In this document: positions 4,625 through 5,821 of the stretch, piece after piece | Numbering within the stretch: position 1 is the stretch's first letter | Layout of the letters: every line of letters begins with the position of its first letter | Origin: Candidatus Woesearchaeota archaeon | Lineage (GTDB): Archaea > Nanobdellota > Nanobdellia > Woesearchaeales > WAPJ01 | Direction: 5' to 3' | Assembly (NCBI GenBank): GCA_015519985.1 | Contig: WIAN01000092.1 | Coordinates: 1-5,821 of the forward strand | Length of the DNA stretch: 5,821 bases | Translations under genes and position numbers: made by a program | The notes under the pieces: generated by a model | What the model saw: the letters and a program-made list of their open reading frames with translations, nothing else | Databases searched by the model: none | What the model was told of the DNA's origin: nothing

Positions 4625-5638
4625 ATGTTAAAAAAATATGTTTTACCTTTAATTGCAACTTTAGGATTATACTTTGGAACTGTATCTGCTTCAGAACAAA
4701 ATCCTGCTTTTTTAACAGTAACAACACCAACTATATACACAGAAATAATGACTGATGTTGCTGAAAAACACGGTTTAGAACAATATTTCAACCATAATAC
4801 AGAAGATGGAGAAGCAGTACAAATAGGAATAAAATATAAAGATGGTTATGTATTAACAATAAACTATTTGTCAGAAAAAGATTTGGAAGGTTATAATAGA
4901 ACAACATTTATGAACAATACAATTTCTTCTTCAAAAGTACCTAAAAGTATATCATTAAAATTGTCTGAAGAAGAAGGAACAACATTATTAAACGATTTTT
5001 ATAAAAAAGCATTAAACTCAGGATCAATAGGCGATGCTTATTTAATATTACAATTAAGACTAGAAGCTTTAGAAGACCAATTAAAAAAAAATAATAATGA
5101 ACAAACTGCTTTTTTAGTCGAAGAGTTAAAAAATCAAGTACAAACTTTATATCCTATAGTTGTTTCTTTAGAAGAATCTCAAAATAATAGTGAAAACAGA
5201 ATAAGCTCTTTAGAAGCACTTTTAGAACAACAAAGAAAAATTATGAATAGACTTTTAGAAGAAAATAACTTTTTGAGAGAAGAATTTTCTTCTTTAAGAG
5301 AATATGTTGAAAAACTTTATTCTTCTTTAAATGGACATATTTCATTTTCAAATGAAAGAAATAAAAGATTAGAAGGAAGAGTATCAACAGCAGAATATAA
5401 TTTAAGAAGTTTAAGAGAAGAACTTTCTAATATGAGAGAAGAATTTAAAGGTTTAAAAACTGATTATGCTAATCTAAAATTAGAATCTTTACAAAGAAAA
5501 TATTTTAAAGATCCTTCAACAAATGAAAATTCAGAAAAAACAAATCCTTTATTTTCAATTTTAGTCAATTCAGTTTATATTGGATTATTTGGTCTTTTGT
5601 TGGGAGCAATTATATATGATTTCAAGAAAAAAATATGA
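4625..5638 (+). CDS. Exported coiled-coil protein with C-terminal membrane anchor
   Basis: I do not recognise a named family. The 337-residue protein has a signal peptide (Lys-Lys head, hydrophobic 5-18, likely cut after VSA at 20-22). A small mixed domain follows (about 30-115, with possible N-glycosylation sites NRT at 91 and NNT at 97), then a long coiled coil (about 138-295) dense in Leu, Glu, Lys and Arg with repeated SLRE/LREE patterns. A single membrane helix spans about 309-331 and is followed by a basic tail ending KKKI. This gives a protein with an outside stalk held by its C-terminus, suited to surface adhesion, spacing or host contact; that role is inferred from architecture only. 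The start at 4625 is chosen from the Shine-Dalgarno at 4612-4618 and the match of its leader to the 4280 gene. It follows that gene by 54 bases and converges with archease, leaving 18 bases between the stops. Confidence 0.87.
   Translation: MLKKYVLPLIATLGLYFGTVSASEQNPAFLTVTTPTIYTEIMTDVAEKHGLEQYFNHNTEDGEAVQIGIKYKDGYVLTINYLSEKDLEGYNRTTFMNNTISSSKVPKSISLKLSEEEGTTLLNDFYKKALNSGSIGDAYLILQLRLEALEDQLKKNNNEQTAFLVEELKNQVQTLYPIVVSLEESQNNSENRISSLEALLEQQRKIMNRLLEENNFLREEFSSLREYVEKLYSSLNGHISFSNERNKRLEGRVSTAEYNLRSLREELSNMREEFKGLKTDYANLKLESLQRKYFKDPSTNENSEKTNPLFSILVNSVYIGLFGLLLGAIIYDFKKKI
4631..4682 (+). repeat. Signal-segment repeat, copy 2
   Basis: This is the second copy of the block at 4283-4334, offset by 348 bases. 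It encodes KKYVLPLIATLGLYFGT, differing from the first copy at two residues. The match stops within the leader, before the mature protein. Confidence 0.9.
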
Positions 5639-5656
5639 AATAGAAAATAATAAAAG

Positions 5657-5821
5657 TTAAATATCAACTACAAAAATAATACAATAATTATTATTTTTTT
5701 TAAAAAATTTTAAACCGTTGTATGTTGCTGCTTTAACTTCAACGTGCAAAACATGTTTATTCTCATCAATATTTTCCCCACAAACTTCTCCTTCTAAAAA
5801 AAATTTTTCTTTACCATCAAC
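5657..5821 (-). CDS. Archease, RtcB-activating protein (5' part cut off)
   Basis: The last 54 codons of a minus-strand gene are visible, ending in TAA at 5659-5657. The translation includes GEVCGENIDENKHVLHVEVK followed by AATYNGLKF and ends IIFVVDI. This matches the C-terminal pattern of archease, in which an acidic/His stretch leads into E-V-K-A-x-T-Y and the chain ends in a hydrophobic strand plus Asp. Archease is a small protein (about 140 residues) that speeds guanylylation of RtcB and allows multiple turnover. Here only about a third is seen, so the N-terminal metal-binding residues cannot be checked. It lies on the same strand as rtcB but about 2 kb upstream, separated by three plus-strand genes, so the two are not in one operon. 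It converges with the coiled-coil gene. Confidence 0.9.
   Translation of the reverse strand, partial: VDGKEKFFLEGEVCGENIDENKHVLHVEVKAATYNGLKFFKKNNNYCIIFVVDI

Noticed and set aside
4281..4700. Insertion sequence or miniature mobile element as the source of the 52-base repeat.
   Set aside because: The repeat lies wholly within coding leaders, has no terminal inverted repeats or target duplication, and no transposase is in the window.
4594..4791. Minus-strand open frame of 65 codons.
   Set aside because: It is antisense to the signal and N-terminal domain of the coiled-coil gene and lacks a promoter or Shine-Dalgarno.

Overview
The window is very AT-rich (about 24-25% G+C by eye) and archaeal. 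The evidence is an RtcB RNA ligase, the 3' end of an archease gene, a winged-helix protein of a type common in archaea, TATA boxes placed where archaeal TATA boxes sit, and Shine-Dalgarno sites that fit the archaeal 16S tail (GGTGAT, AAGGAG). Short genes, tight overlaps, Lys/Asn-rich proteins and an apparent lack of CGN arginine codons suggest a reduced-genome lineage such as a DPANN archaeon. The exact lineage cannot be read from this sequence.

Left part (1-2206). A partial winged-helix regulator, probably the N-terminus of an HTH-nucleotidyltransferase fusion, runs off the left edge on the minus strand. Upstream of it, also on minus, is a YrdC-domain L-threonylcarbamoyladenylate synthase for tRNA t6A. 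Divergent from that is a plus-strand three-gene operon with ATGA overlaps: a metallophosphoesterase and two small proteins I do not recognise.

Middle (2203-3666). A complete rtcB lies on the minus strand. It converges on the operon with overlapping stop codons and two near-identical hairpins at the junction.

Right part (3667-5821). Three plus-strand genes follow: an unrecognised 148-residue soluble protein, then two exported membrane-anchored proteins. The exported pair share a near-identical signal-peptide segment (50 of 52 bases) although their mature parts look unrelated. The larger carries a long extracellular coiled coil and a C-terminal membrane anchor. The window closes with the last 54 codons of a minus-strand archease gene, not obvious without translating the right edge. 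Archease is the RtcB activator, so the ligase and its cofactor flank this surface-protein cassette on the same strand.

Transcription starts follow a rule. The tsaC-like gene, the phosphoesterase gene and rtcB each have a TATA box centred 26.5-27.5 bases before the ATG and no Shine-Dalgarno, so they are probably leaderless. The second small operon gene and the two exported-protein genes have Shine-Dalgarno sites. The functional theme is RNA handling (t6A synthesis, RNA ligation) interrupted by a cell-surface module. The points most worth a second look are the shared signal segment, the possible operator of phased TTTAAAC sites before the winged-helix gene, and the separation of rtcB from archease.
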